A stretch of 64,000 nt of DNA from Chryseobacterium bernardetii (GTDB lineage Bacteria > Bacteroidota > Bacteroidia > Flavobacteriales > Weeksellaceae): NCBI RefSeq assembly GCF_003815975.1, contig NZ_CP033932.1, positions 2,771,501 through 2,835,500 on the forward strand. Reading direction: 5' to 3'. A program made the translations under genes and the position numbers. This document shows, piece after piece, positions 17,526 through 25,154 of the stretch (positions within the stretch are counted from its first letter, which is position 1; the number at the start of each line of letters is the position of its first letter). The notes below the pieces were generated by a model that searched no databases, was not told the origin of the DNA, and was given only the letters and a program-made list of their open reading frames with translations.

Positions 17526-18287
17526 ATGAATATCAAAATTCAAGGTGGAGAAAACGGAAAGTATTCCAATTCCGGAAGTTCAACAAACCTTGTTAATTAT
17601 CTGGAGCATGAAGATATGGACAGGCTGAAGGATGGGAAAGCAATAGAACATTTTTTCTCTCATGATCAGGATAAAGTTTCTTCGGCTGAAGTAATTAAAG
17701 CGATTGACAATAATAAGCAAAAACTGATGAAAGAAGATGCTAAGTTTTTTGTCATAACGGTAAGCCCTTCAGAAAAAGAATTACAGCAGATTGGTAAAAC
17801 TCCCCAGGAAAGGAGTGATGCTTTAAAAAATTACATCAGAAACGAAGTAATGCAAAAATATGCTGAAAATTTTGGTAAAGGTCTTCAGGCAAAAGATATC
17901 ATGTACTATGGAAAGGTTCATCATGAGCGAAATATGAAGAATGAAATTGATATGCATGTTCATATAGTAGTAAGTAGAAAGTCCTTGGATAAAAAGATGA
18001 AGCTTTCTCCAATGACGAACCATAGAAATACCACGAAAGGGCAGGTAAAAGGAGGTTTTGATCGTAAAAATTTTATTCAGAAATCAGAAGAAGCATTTGA
18101 TACAAAGTTTGGCTTTCAAAGAAACTATAAACAGAGTTTTGAGTATTGTAATTCAATGAAAAACGGAACACTTCAGGACAGAAGAAATGCTATTGAAAAA
18201 GCAATAAAGCAAGAATCATCCAAAAAAATAGAAATTAAAAAAGCCGTCGAACAGACTAAGAAAACTAACCAAGGTTTAAGCCTTTAA
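17526..18287 (+). CDS. BtgB/MobB-type relaxase (DUF5712-like)
   Basis: This 253-residue protein carries 'NEIDMHVHIVVSRK', the HxH metal-binding signature of relaxases, plus 'YYGKVHHERN' and a downstream 'GGFDRKNFIQKSEEAFD' segment shared by BtgB-type proteins. It should nick oriT and pilot the strand to a recipient. A Lys-rich tail may contact DNA. It is flanked by its accessory protein and the coupling protein, completing the mobilisation set. Confidence 0.85.
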   Translation: MNIKIQGGENGKYSNSGSSTNLVNYLEHEDMDRLKDGKAIEHFFSHDQDKVSSAEVIKAIDNNKQKLMKEDAKFFVITVSPSEKELQQIGKTPQERSDALKNYIRNEVMQKYAENFGKGLQAKDIMYYGKVHHERNMKNEIDMHVHIVVSRKSLDKKMKLSPMTNHRNTTKGQVKGGFDRKNFIQKSEEAFDTKFGFQRNYKQSFEYCNSMKNGTLQDRRNAIEKAIKQESSKKIEIKKAVEQTKKTNQGLSL

Positions 18288-18302
18288 CTAAAAATAATAA
18301 TT

Positions 18303-20213
18303 ATGGAAAAAGATCCAATCTTAATGGTAAAATTTATCATTGTCTCAATGGCCTTATTCGCCCTATATATGTTGGGTGTGAAAGTAATCGGCTTTAACTC
18401 ATTTTTATACGGTATTTCTAAACAAGGATTTACCATGTTATTATCCCCGGATGTGCCGTTTTTATCCAGACTTAAATTTTTAATTACCGGGATTGTATTT
18501 GGATATGCAGAACTTTTATATATTCTTGTTCAGTTTTGGGTAGTCAAAACCCTGATCCCACCGCTAAAAGGTATATTCTATTTTTACCGAAAACTTATAC
18601 TTTATCCATTTGTATTAGGGAAAGAGAAACTTCAGGATATTAAAATTTTCGGAAATTTTACAAAGACAAAATCTCAAACTTTAACTCTTAAGACAACTAA
18701 AAGAAAAGTTGAAATTCCTAATCCTTTTCGGGGGATTTTAGTAATCGGGGGACCTGGAGCCGGAAAATCTGAAAGTTTTGCTGTTCCGTTTTTAAGGGAA
18801 TTGGCTGAAAAACAATTTTCAGGAATCTGTTATGATTTTAAATATCCATCACTGGCAAATGATGTGGAACTTTTTTATTCAGGAACGACTATTAAACATT
18901 ATGTATTGAACTTTAATGATGTGCTCAAAAGTAATAGATGCAATCCTTTAAACCCTAAATACCTTCCACATTCTGCTTATGCAAGAGAGTATGCTTCTGC
19001 CATTACCAAGAATCTGATGAAAGAATCTATAAAAAAAGAAGATTTTTGGTCCAGATCTGCCACTGATCTGCTAACAGCCTGTATATGGTTTTTAAAAAAA
19101 GAATATCCGGAGTATTGTGATCTGCCACATACTTTAGCACTCATAGCAACTAATCATACAGATCTGATCGCATTATTATCTTCAAATACCGAAACAAAGG
19201 CTATGATTCTTTCATTGGCTACAGCATTAGAAAGCGAAGCAAATTCGCAATTGGCTGGAGTAGTAGGTTCGTTACAGGGAGCTGTAGCACAAATAAATAC
19301 TCCTGAGTTCATGTATATTTTTGGAGGGGAGGATTTTGATTTGAACATTAACAATCCGGAGAACCCAATAGTTTTAACGGTTGGAAATAATCCATCTATT
19401 GCAACAACCCTGGCTCCTTTATGTTCTCTTGTAATTTCAGTGGCGTCGAAGCAATTGAATCAACCAGGCAAGCACCATTCATTTGTTTTATTGGATGAAT
19501 TTCCAACAGTTTTTATTAATGATATCCAAACGCTTCCAAATACAGGGCGAAGTAATAAAGTTGCCAGTATGTTCTTTTGTCAGGATCTTTCACAGCTTAC
19601 TGATGGTTATACAAAAGAGAAAGCAGATGTTCTATTTGCGAGCTGTCTTAATCATTTTTACGGGCAGGTCTCCAGTAGCCACACTTCAGATGTTTTAAGT
19701 AAGCAATTTGGTAAAACAGATCAATATTTTGAAAGCAATAATACTTCCAGACATTTCCTGAATCCTTTCAAAAAGAACGTTGGAAGAAGTCATTCTGTTC
19801 AGGAGAGGGATGTTTTCCGGAATTCAACTTTTATGGAACTTCCGGTGGGGGTGTTTATTGGTAGGGTAGCGGAGAGTACTGAAGCATTTATTCATGAAAA
19901 ATTTTTACCGGTTAAACGAAAAAAATTGACTTACGATATCGGTAGTAAATTCAAGAATCAACCTGATTTTGTTGTGACAGACTACTATGAAAAAGTAAGG
20001 GATGATGTGAACGAAATTATTTCTCTTTTCAAAAGCAATATTGGCAATAATCAAAATGTACAGTCCAGAACCAGGCAGATGGATCCGAATTCAGATAATG
20101 GATCTGAAGAATTTAATGGTATCAAAATAATTGAGGAGGAAGAAACTGGTACTTCAGGCATCTACGATGAGAATGAAAGGAATTTTACAAGTTTTTCCGG
20201 AAGGAGCTTATAA
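18303..20213 (+). CDS. TraG/TraD-family coupling protein (T4CP)
   Basis: This 636-residue protein has two N-terminal membrane helices (about 9-31 and 58-80). Walker A 'GGPGAGKS' is at 149-156 and Walker B 'FVLLDEFPTVF' near residue 395, followed by the family's 'MFFCQDLSQLTDGYTKEKAD' region. T4CPs hand the relaxase-DNA complex to a type IV secretion pore. No pore genes accompany it, so this protein must dock onto a resident conjugation apparatus. The acidic, disordered C-terminus may be the docking part. Confidence 0.92.
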   Translation: MEKDPILMVKFIIVSMALFALYMLGVKVIGFNSFLYGISKQGFTMLLSPDVPFLSRLKFLITGIVFGYAELLYILVQFWVVKTLIPPLKGIFYFYRKLILYPFVLGKEKLQDIKIFGNFTKTKSQTLTLKTTKRKVEIPNPFRGILVIGGPGAGKSESFAVPFLRELAEKQFSGICYDFKYPSLANDVELFYSGTTIKHYVLNFNDVLKSNRCNPLNPKYLPHSAYAREYASAITKNLMKESIKKEDFWSRSATDLLTACIWFLKKEYPEYCDLPHTLALIATNHTDLIALLSSNTETKAMILSLATALESEANSQLAGVVGSLQGAVAQINTPEFMYIFGGEDFDLNINNPENPIVLTVGNNPSIATTLAPLCSLVISVASKQLNQPGKHHSFVLLDEFPTVFINDIQTLPNTGRSNKVASMFFCQDLSQLTDGYTKEKADVLFASCLNHFYGQVSSSHTSDVLSKQFGKTDQYFESNNTSRHFLNPFKKNVGRSHSVQERDVFRNSTFMELPVGVFIGRVAESTEAFIHEKFLPVKRKKLTYDIGSKFKNQPDFVVTDYYEKVRDDVNEIISLFKSNIGNNQNVQSRTRQMDPNSDNGSEEFNGIKIIEEEETGTSGIYDENERNFTSFSGRSL

Positions 20214-20248
20214 GTGTAATCTATTAATAATTATAAAACTTTAAATCT

Positions 20249-21457
20249 ATGAATACAGAAAACAAAGAAACAGCAAAAGTTTGCTGCCCGCATTGTTCAA
20301 AAGAAATTGATGTGGATCAGATTCTTTATCAAAAAGTTGAACTAAAAACACGCAACGAGTATGATGCAAAATTTAAGGAATTAGAAGATGCAAAATTGAA
20401 AATAGCTGAAAACATGCTAAGGAATGAAGCTGATTTGCAAAAAAAGTATGAAAAGCTATACGAAGAAAAGGAATCAGAGTTAAAGAAAAAATTAGAAAAT
20501 CAAAGTTCAGAAAGTTTTGCAAGTATGCAGAAAGAGCTTGACGATCAGAATGAGAAGCTCAAAGAATATAATTCTCTTAAATCTGAGGTTTTAAAGCTTC
20601 AGCGTAAGAATGATAATATGAGAACTGAAATAGAACTGGAGCTGAATGAAAGCCTGAATAGTGAAAGAGAGAAAATTGCAAAAAAAGAGTATGAGAAATT
20701 TGAATTAAAATTTTCAGAAAGTCAAAAAATCATAGATGATTTGAGCAAACAACTTTCCGAAGCTCAAAGAAGAGCTGAACAAGGTTCCGTTCAATTACAA
20801 GGTGAAGTTCAGGAACTGGCTATTGAAGATTGGTTAAAATCAAATTTTTCCTTAGATCTTATAAATGGAGTTAAAAACGGAAAAAGAGGAGCTGATTGCC
20901 TTCAAACAATAAATACTTATACAGCTCAAAATTGTGGAACCATTTATTATGAAAGCAAGAGAACTAAAGAATTCCAGGCAAGTTGGATCAGTAAATTTAA
21001 AGATGATATGAGGGAACAAAATGCCAATATTGGGGTTTTAGTGACTGATGTATTGCCAAAAGGATGCGAAAGAATGACACAGATTGATGGGATTTGGGTT
21101 TGTACTTATTCTGAGTTTAAATCACTATGCTTTGTTCTGAGACAACAAATAATACAAATATCAGCTGTTTTGAATGCTCAGGAAAATAAGGGAGATAAAA
21201 TGGTCATGTTGTATGATTATTTAGTAAGCGAAACTTTCAGAAATCATATTGAAACGATCATAACTGCATTTATAGAACTGAAGGAAGAATTAGATGGAGA
21301 AAAGCGCTCTATGCAGGGAATATGGAAAAGACGAGAGATAAGGATAGAAAAAGTTTTAACAGGGACGAACTATATGTATAACTCAATCAAGGGAATTGCC
21401 GGAAATGTAATAAAACCTATTCAACAATTAGAACTTCCAACTGAAAATTTAAATTAA
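20249..21457 (+). CDS. DUF2130 protein: zinc ribbon, coiled coil, nuclease-like domain
   Basis: This 402-residue protein has an N-terminal Cys pair 'VCCPHCSKEID', a long Glu/Lys-rich coiled coil (about 30-185), then the DUF2130 domain: 'VQELAIEDWL', 'GKRGADCLQTI' and 'TIYYESKRTKEF'. The Glu...Asp...ExK order fits a PD-(D/E)xK nuclease fold. It sits directly behind the coupling protein, so it may process DNA during transfer or act against incoming DNA; the family's biochemical role is not established. Confidence 0.8.
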   Translation: MNTENKETAKVCCPHCSKEIDVDQILYQKVELKTRNEYDAKFKELEDAKLKIAENMLRNEADLQKKYEKLYEEKESELKKKLENQSSESFASMQKELDDQNEKLKEYNSLKSEVLKLQRKNDNMRTEIELELNESLNSEREKIAKKEYEKFELKFSESQKIIDDLSKQLSEAQRRAEQGSVQLQGEVQELAIEDWLKSNFSLDLINGVKNGKRGADCLQTINTYTAQNCGTIYYESKRTKEFQASWISKFKDDMREQNANIGVLVTDVLPKGCERMTQIDGIWVCTYSEFKSLCFVLRQQIIQISAVLNAQENKGDKMVMLYDYLVSETFRNHIETIITAFIELKEELDGEKRSMQGIWKRREIRIEKVLTGTNYMYNSIKGIAGNVIKPIQQLELPTENLN

Positions 21458-21462
21458 TAATT

Positions 21463-21636
21463 ATGAAAACAACAAACAGCAAGCAGTATGCAATCTATGG
21501 AATTTTATTCCTGAATTTAGTAATGGTTATTTTAGTATGTATTGCTATCAAACGTACTACACCAAAGCCAGTTGATACTTTTAAGACAGATTACCCGGAG
21601 CTGGATAAAATTCTTTCCGGACAAAAAAATGATTAG
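21463..21636 (+). CDS. Small single-pass membrane protein
   Basis: This 57-residue ORF starts 5 bases after the DUF2130 stop. It has one hydrophobic helix (about residues 9-30, 'AIYGILFLNLVMVILVCIAI') with a basic N-flank and a short Pro/Lys C-terminal tail. No family is recognised. The tight spacing supports it being a real member of the mobilisation operon. Confidence 0.6.
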   Translation: MKTTNSKQYAIYGILFLNLVMVILVCIAIKRTTPKPVDTFKTDYPELDKILSGQKND

Positions 21637-21642
21637 CATCAA

Positions 21643-21822
21643 ATGAGAAAAAAAATAAAACAGCTTATCGAAAGCTCTGGCAAAAAAGGTGCAGTCACAT
21701 ACAAAGGGAAAGATAAAAGAAAACAATTTGATGAAAGTGTAACTCATAAAAAATTGCAAGCCTTTATACATTTTGTTGGAGACAAAACAAAAGTAATTTC
21801 CCAAATACTATTAAAAAAGTAG
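21643..21822 (+). CDS. Small basic protein
   Basis: This 59-residue ORF begins 6 bases after the preceding stop. It is Lys/Gln-rich ('MRKKIKQLIESSGKKGAVTY') with no Cys and no membrane segment. No family is recognised. It could be a nucleic-acid-binding accessory; the evidence is only position, start and composition. Confidence 0.5.
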   Translation: MRKKIKQLIESSGKKGAVTYKGKDKRKQFDESVTHKKLQAFIHFVGDKTKVISQILLKK

Positions 21823-22008
21823 TTGCTACATAACTACTAAAAGGAGAAGATCAGATTTGTTTTTCTTTTCCTAATCCTTTCCTAAAATCTAGTCAATTGC
21901 CGAAAACCTACTGAAACTTTTGGAGTATACCAAGAGTAGGGAAATTCATGTAGGCTGACAATGACTTACAAATAACAAAACAATATTAACTTTTTTAAAT
22001 TATTTAAA

Positions 22009-22773
22009 ATGAAAAACAGAATTTATATACTAATAATAAATACGTTATGTTTAATTAGCTTTAATATGCTTTATTGTGGATCTTATGTATTCATCGAAGA
22101 AAAGCCTTTGCTAAAAACTGCTTTTACCTGTGGTGGATCAGAAAGTTTTGAAAATATTCCTATAGGTTCCGGTTCTTTTGAAACAAATACTTGGATTAAC
22201 AATAATATTACCTGGACAGCTTCTGACTCAAGAACTGATCAATCTATTAATGGTAAAGCAATTACTATCCGGAATGGTAATTTAATGAGTTCTACAATTA
22301 ATGGAGGTATTAAAAGTCTTACTATGACTACACAACTGAAATTTGCTGGAAACTCTGGTGAACTTATGGTAGAAATAAATGATATTCCGGTTGGGACAAT
22401 ACCTTTCAGTTCCATTGCAACTGTGACTACTATTGATAATTTGAATGTAACCGGTGATTTTGTAATTAAAATTTTGAACCCCAATACAGGACAGCGAATT
22501 GCAATTGATGATTTATCCTGGACATGTTACTCAAGTTTAGGAGTTAATGAAAGCACTAAGTCAGGTCAGCTTCCAATTTATCCTAATCCAATTAAAAATG
22601 GTGAATATCTAAATCTTAATGAAAAGGTAAATGAAATTCTTATTTATAATATTGAAGGAAGACTAATTAAGAAATCAAATTTAAAAAGCAATTCAATATT
22701 AATAAATGATCTATTGAAAGGTATGTATTTTCTTAAAACAGAAAATACGACCCATAAATTTATAGTTAATTAA
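22009..22773 (+). CDS. Secreted protein with T9SS sorting domain (element cargo)
   Basis: This 254-residue protein has an N-terminal hydrophobic signal ('YILIINTLCLISFNMLYCGS') and a C-terminal type IX secretion sorting domain of type A ('LPIYPNPIKNGEYLNL', 'ILIYNIEGRLIKKS', 'GMYFLKTENTTHKFIV'). The middle, about 40-175, is a beta-sandwich ('ESFENIPIGSGSFETNTW', 'RIAIDDLSWTCYSS') resembling ancillary binding domains attached to secreted flavobacterial enzymes. No catalytic domain is present. It would be exported and anchored by the host's T9SS. It has its own spacing and terminator, so it is an independent cargo gene. Confidence 0.85.
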   Translation: MKNRIYILIINTLCLISFNMLYCGSYVFIEEKPLLKTAFTCGGSESFENIPIGSGSFETNTWINNNITWTASDSRTDQSINGKAITIRNGNLMSSTINGGIKSLTMTTQLKFAGNSGELMVEINDIPVGTIPFSSIATVTTIDNLNVTGDFVIKILNPNTGQRIAIDDLSWTCYSSLGVNESTKSGQLPIYPNPIKNGEYLNLNEKVNEILIYNIEGRLIKKSNLKSNSILINDLLKGMYFLKTENTTHKFIVN

Positions 22774-22799
22774 TCATGTGAATTGTACATCTTTAAGAC

Positions 22800-22837
22800 A
22801 AAAATCCATCTTCAAAATTGTTTGAGATGGATTTTTA
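22800..22837 (+). terminator. Terminator of the T9SS cargo gene
   Basis: An 11-bp inverted repeat AAAATCCATCT / AGATGGATTTT with a 13-base loop is followed by Ts, 27 bases after the stop. Confidence 0.75.
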
Positions 22838-22864
22838 TAAGTTTCTTTTTAACTTAAAAAGAAA

Positions 22865-22912
22865 AAACTGTTCAGATTTTAGAAATCCTGCCATTAAACT
22901 GTTCAGATTTTA
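22865..22912. repeat. 17-bp direct repeat
   Basis: AAACTGTTCAGATTTTA occurs at 22865-22881 and 22896-22912, period 31. It lies upstream of the 88-residue ORF and could be a pair of regulator sites or the scar of a lost insertion. Confidence 0.5.
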
Positions 22913-22970
22913 TTTACCCTGTTTTTTCGTTGTTAAAAGTAAGCATAATTTTTTAAGAAAATAAATATCA

Positions 22971-23237
22971 ATGGAAAATATAATTTTTTGGCGTTATCAA
23001 ATTATCAATACAGGAACAAAGGAAGCTCCTTTTTATGGAGTGCATGAAGTTTATTTCAACGAAAAAACTGGAAAAACTATTTCGTGGACAGAAGATCCGG
23101 TTGCTTTAGATAATTATGGGAATCCAGAAGAATTAAGAAATGATCTAGAAAAGATTTTATCGGATATTAAAAAACAACCAGTTTTATTTGAATCCGAACT
23201 TGAACAGGATCTGGATCTAGAAAAAGATAATATATAA
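22971..23237 (+). CDS. Small hypothetical protein
   Basis: This 88-residue acidic protein ('GVHEVYFNEKTGKTISWTED') has no signal peptide. It is the last + strand gene before the defence-type module and converges on it. No family is recognised. Its even codon use and clean start support a real gene. Confidence 0.55.
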   Translation: MENIIFWRYQIINTGTKEAPFYGVHEVYFNEKTGKTISWTEDPVALDNYGNPEELRNDLEKILSDIKKQPVLFESELEQDLDLEKDNI

Positions 23238-23267
23238 ACTTTGTCTAAGGTGCTGTATCAATTACTT

Positions 23268-23340
23268 AATTAGTCAATACTTAATCTAGTAGTTATCAAC
23301 AAATCGAATAACTTTAAAACAGATTAAGTATTGACTAATT
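23268..23340. terminator. Perfect 20-bp inverted repeat between convergent genes
   Basis: AATTAGTCAATACTTAATCT (23268-23287) pairs perfectly with 23321-23340 across a 33-base spacer. It separates the 88-residue ORF from the vsr stop. It could terminate both transcripts, though it lacks a U-tract and is long and AT-rich, so a protein-binding or recombination site is also possible. Confidence 0.5.
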
Positions 23341-23780
23341 CAGAATGAACTTCTGTTTTTAATATTTTTGTGATTATCTAGGTAGTACAGTATTTTTTCT
23401 ATGCAATCATCTAAGTTTTTCTTTACATCCTTACTCCAGAACCTCAAAATATTCCATCCGCTTTCGAGGAGAAAAGTGTTTACTTCTTCATCTCTTTGAA
23501 TATTTCTCTCAATTTTTTTGTGCCAGAACTCTGTATTTGATTTAATTCTGTGTTTTTCAGTTTCCCAATTTTTACCATGAAAAAACTCACTATCAACAAA
23601 AACTGCTAACTTATATTTCTGAAACGTAAGGTCAGGCTTTCCAAATACTTTTTTATTATTCTTTCTATATCGATATCCTAAACTCCATAAAGCTTTTGCC
23701 AGGCGAACTTCATCTTTAGTTCCTGTAGCTTTAATTGCTCGCATATTTGTTGAGCGTTGCTCTGGAGTATGGACATCCAT
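23340..23780 (-). CDS. vsr: Very short patch repair endonuclease (Vsr)
   Basis: This 146-residue protein matches Vsr: 'TPEQRSTNMRAIKATGTKDE' N-terminus, 'LGYRYRKNNKKVFGKPDLTF' (catalytic Asp in G-x-P-D) and 'KLAVFVDSEFFHG'. The usual zinc-site Cys residues of E. coli Vsr are absent after 'FFHG'. Vsr nicks T:G mismatches produced by deamination of 5-methylcytosine, so it fits the methyltransferase at the head of the operon. It starts 3 bases after the receiver-protein stop. In this context it may instead be the effector nuclease of a defence module. Confidence 0.88.
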   Translation of the reverse strand: MDVHTPEQRSTNMRAIKATGTKDEVRLAKALWSLGYRYRKNNKKVFGKPDLTFQKYKLAVFVDSEFFHGKNWETEKHRIKSNTEFWHKKIERNIQRDEEVNTFLLESGWNILRFWSKDVKKNLDDCIEKILYYLDNHKNIKNRSSF

Positions 23781-23783
23781 AAA

Positions 23784-25148
23784 CTATAAGCTTGTAATTC
23801 CGATACGGGATATATGACTGGCGTACCTATGTCCTAACATATCCATAATTTCCTTTTTTAAGACAAATAATTTTTCACCAAATCTTGGATCATTCGGTTT
23901 TGCACTAAAAACATAATTAAAATTAATCCATATATGACAGGGGTTTTCCTCATAATAAAAGCTACATCCACCAAGGAGATAACAGTTTTCTGGTTTACTT
24001 TTTAAATTTAAATCTTTATCATTTAGGTTTGTAGATAGGGTACCTAAAATATATTTATTGATTCTTGATTTTTTATTAGAAAAGTCACATGCTGCACTTA
24101 TTTCTATGGCTATTATTTTAGAATTACTTAATATCTCTAATGTTCTCTTTTGAATAGTTGAATTGCTTTGATCTCTAAATGGAATTGTTTTCATCATCCA
24201 CTTATTTGCATCTTCAATATTAAACGATTTTAATGGTTCAATAGAGTTTTTATCAATTTCAATTAAACTACCTCGGGCATCCTTTTTTTGATCAATAATT
24301 TCTTCAATATGATATAAGGAGTTTAATTTATTTTGAATGGAATTATCTGAAATAACTATATTTCTGCAATCGGTAGATGTATGTAATTTTGCTAAAATCT
24401 GATCCCAATCTAGTGCAGTTTTGCTATTTATTAGTTCATAATTAATAATAGGTAAAAGACCTTCATAAACTGCTTTTTGTTTGTTTTCTTTTGCATGTTC
24501 ACAACCTAAAGTTGAAGATGCTATTTTTGATAATACCATATCAAGATTTTCAAAGAAAATACTGCTTTCTCCCCACAATTCATCTTTTGGTATTATTTTA
24601 AACAATCTGTTAATAGTTTCTTCTCCTGCTTTACGAGAGTTTTCCTGCAAATCAAATAAAAATTTTATTTTTTCATTAGAATTAATTATTTCTAATATTT
24701 TATCTGGTAATGTGTTTATTTTTTCTCCTTCAAATTCAAATTTATCAATGCTATAAATTTGAAGAGGGTTTAGAATATCAATTTTTCTTTCATTCACATA
24801 TTCTTTAAAAACATCAACTAAACCCTGATTTTTTGTCCAGAAAATTAAAATATAAGGACCATTGTCAGGGGAAATAAATTGAGATATAGCAGTTGATAGA
24901 TCATTGAAAACCTTAGAGTTGTTTTTTTTTAGTTCTTCCTTATTTTCAGTACCTACAATCTCGGCAAGGTTAGCCAAATTTATGTCGAAGAATGCTATTC
25001 TAACATTTTTTAATGCTTCATTATCATAGTCTTGGGTATACAGAAATGTTCTGCATCCTATCCCTGTTTCTAAAAATGCATTTCCTAATCTTTTTAATTC
25101 TTGTTCAGAGTCGTCTACAATAATTATTCTATTTTGTTTTTCAATCAT
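23784..25148 (-). CDS. Receiver-domain protein of the methyltransferase/GHKL module
   Basis: This 454-residue protein has an N-terminal response-regulator receiver: 'IIIVDDSEQELKRLG' gives the acidic pair D12/D13 and 'IAFFDINL' the phospho-acceptor D55, with 'YILIFWTKN' at the Thr position. The remaining 350 residues are alpha/beta with no DNA-binding domain recognised; near the C-terminus is a 'GGCSFYYEENPCHIWINFNY' segment. It is encoded 6 bases downstream of the GHKL protein. It is likely the partner that receives phosphate or a conformational signal from that protein and passes it to an output, possibly Vsr; this is inference. Confidence 0.75.
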   Translation of the reverse strand: MIEKQNRIIIVDDSEQELKRLGNAFLETGIGCRTFLYTQDYDNEALKNVRIAFFDINLANLAEIVGTENKEELKKNNSKVFNDLSTAISQFISPDNGPYILIFWTKNQGLVDVFKEYVNERKIDILNPLQIYSIDKFEFEGEKINTLPDKILEIINSNEKIKFLFDLQENSRKAGEETINRLFKIIPKDELWGESSIFFENLDMVLSKIASSTLGCEHAKENKQKAVYEGLLPIINYELINSKTALDWDQILAKLHTSTDCRNIVISDNSIQNKLNSLYHIEEIIDQKKDARGSLIEIDKNSIEPLKSFNIEDANKWMMKTIPFRDQSNSTIQKRTLEILSNSKIIAIEISAACDFSNKKSRINKYILGTLSTNLNDKDLNLKSKPENCYLLGGCSFYYEENPCHIWINFNYVFSAKPNDPRFGEKLFVLKKEIMDMLGHRYASHISRIGITSL

Positions 25149-25154
25149 GGTTAT

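Noticed and set aside
23268..23340. CRISPR-like repeat
   Set aside because: It is a single inverted repeat with no regularly spaced array or cas genes; no CRISPR was seen anywhere in the window.
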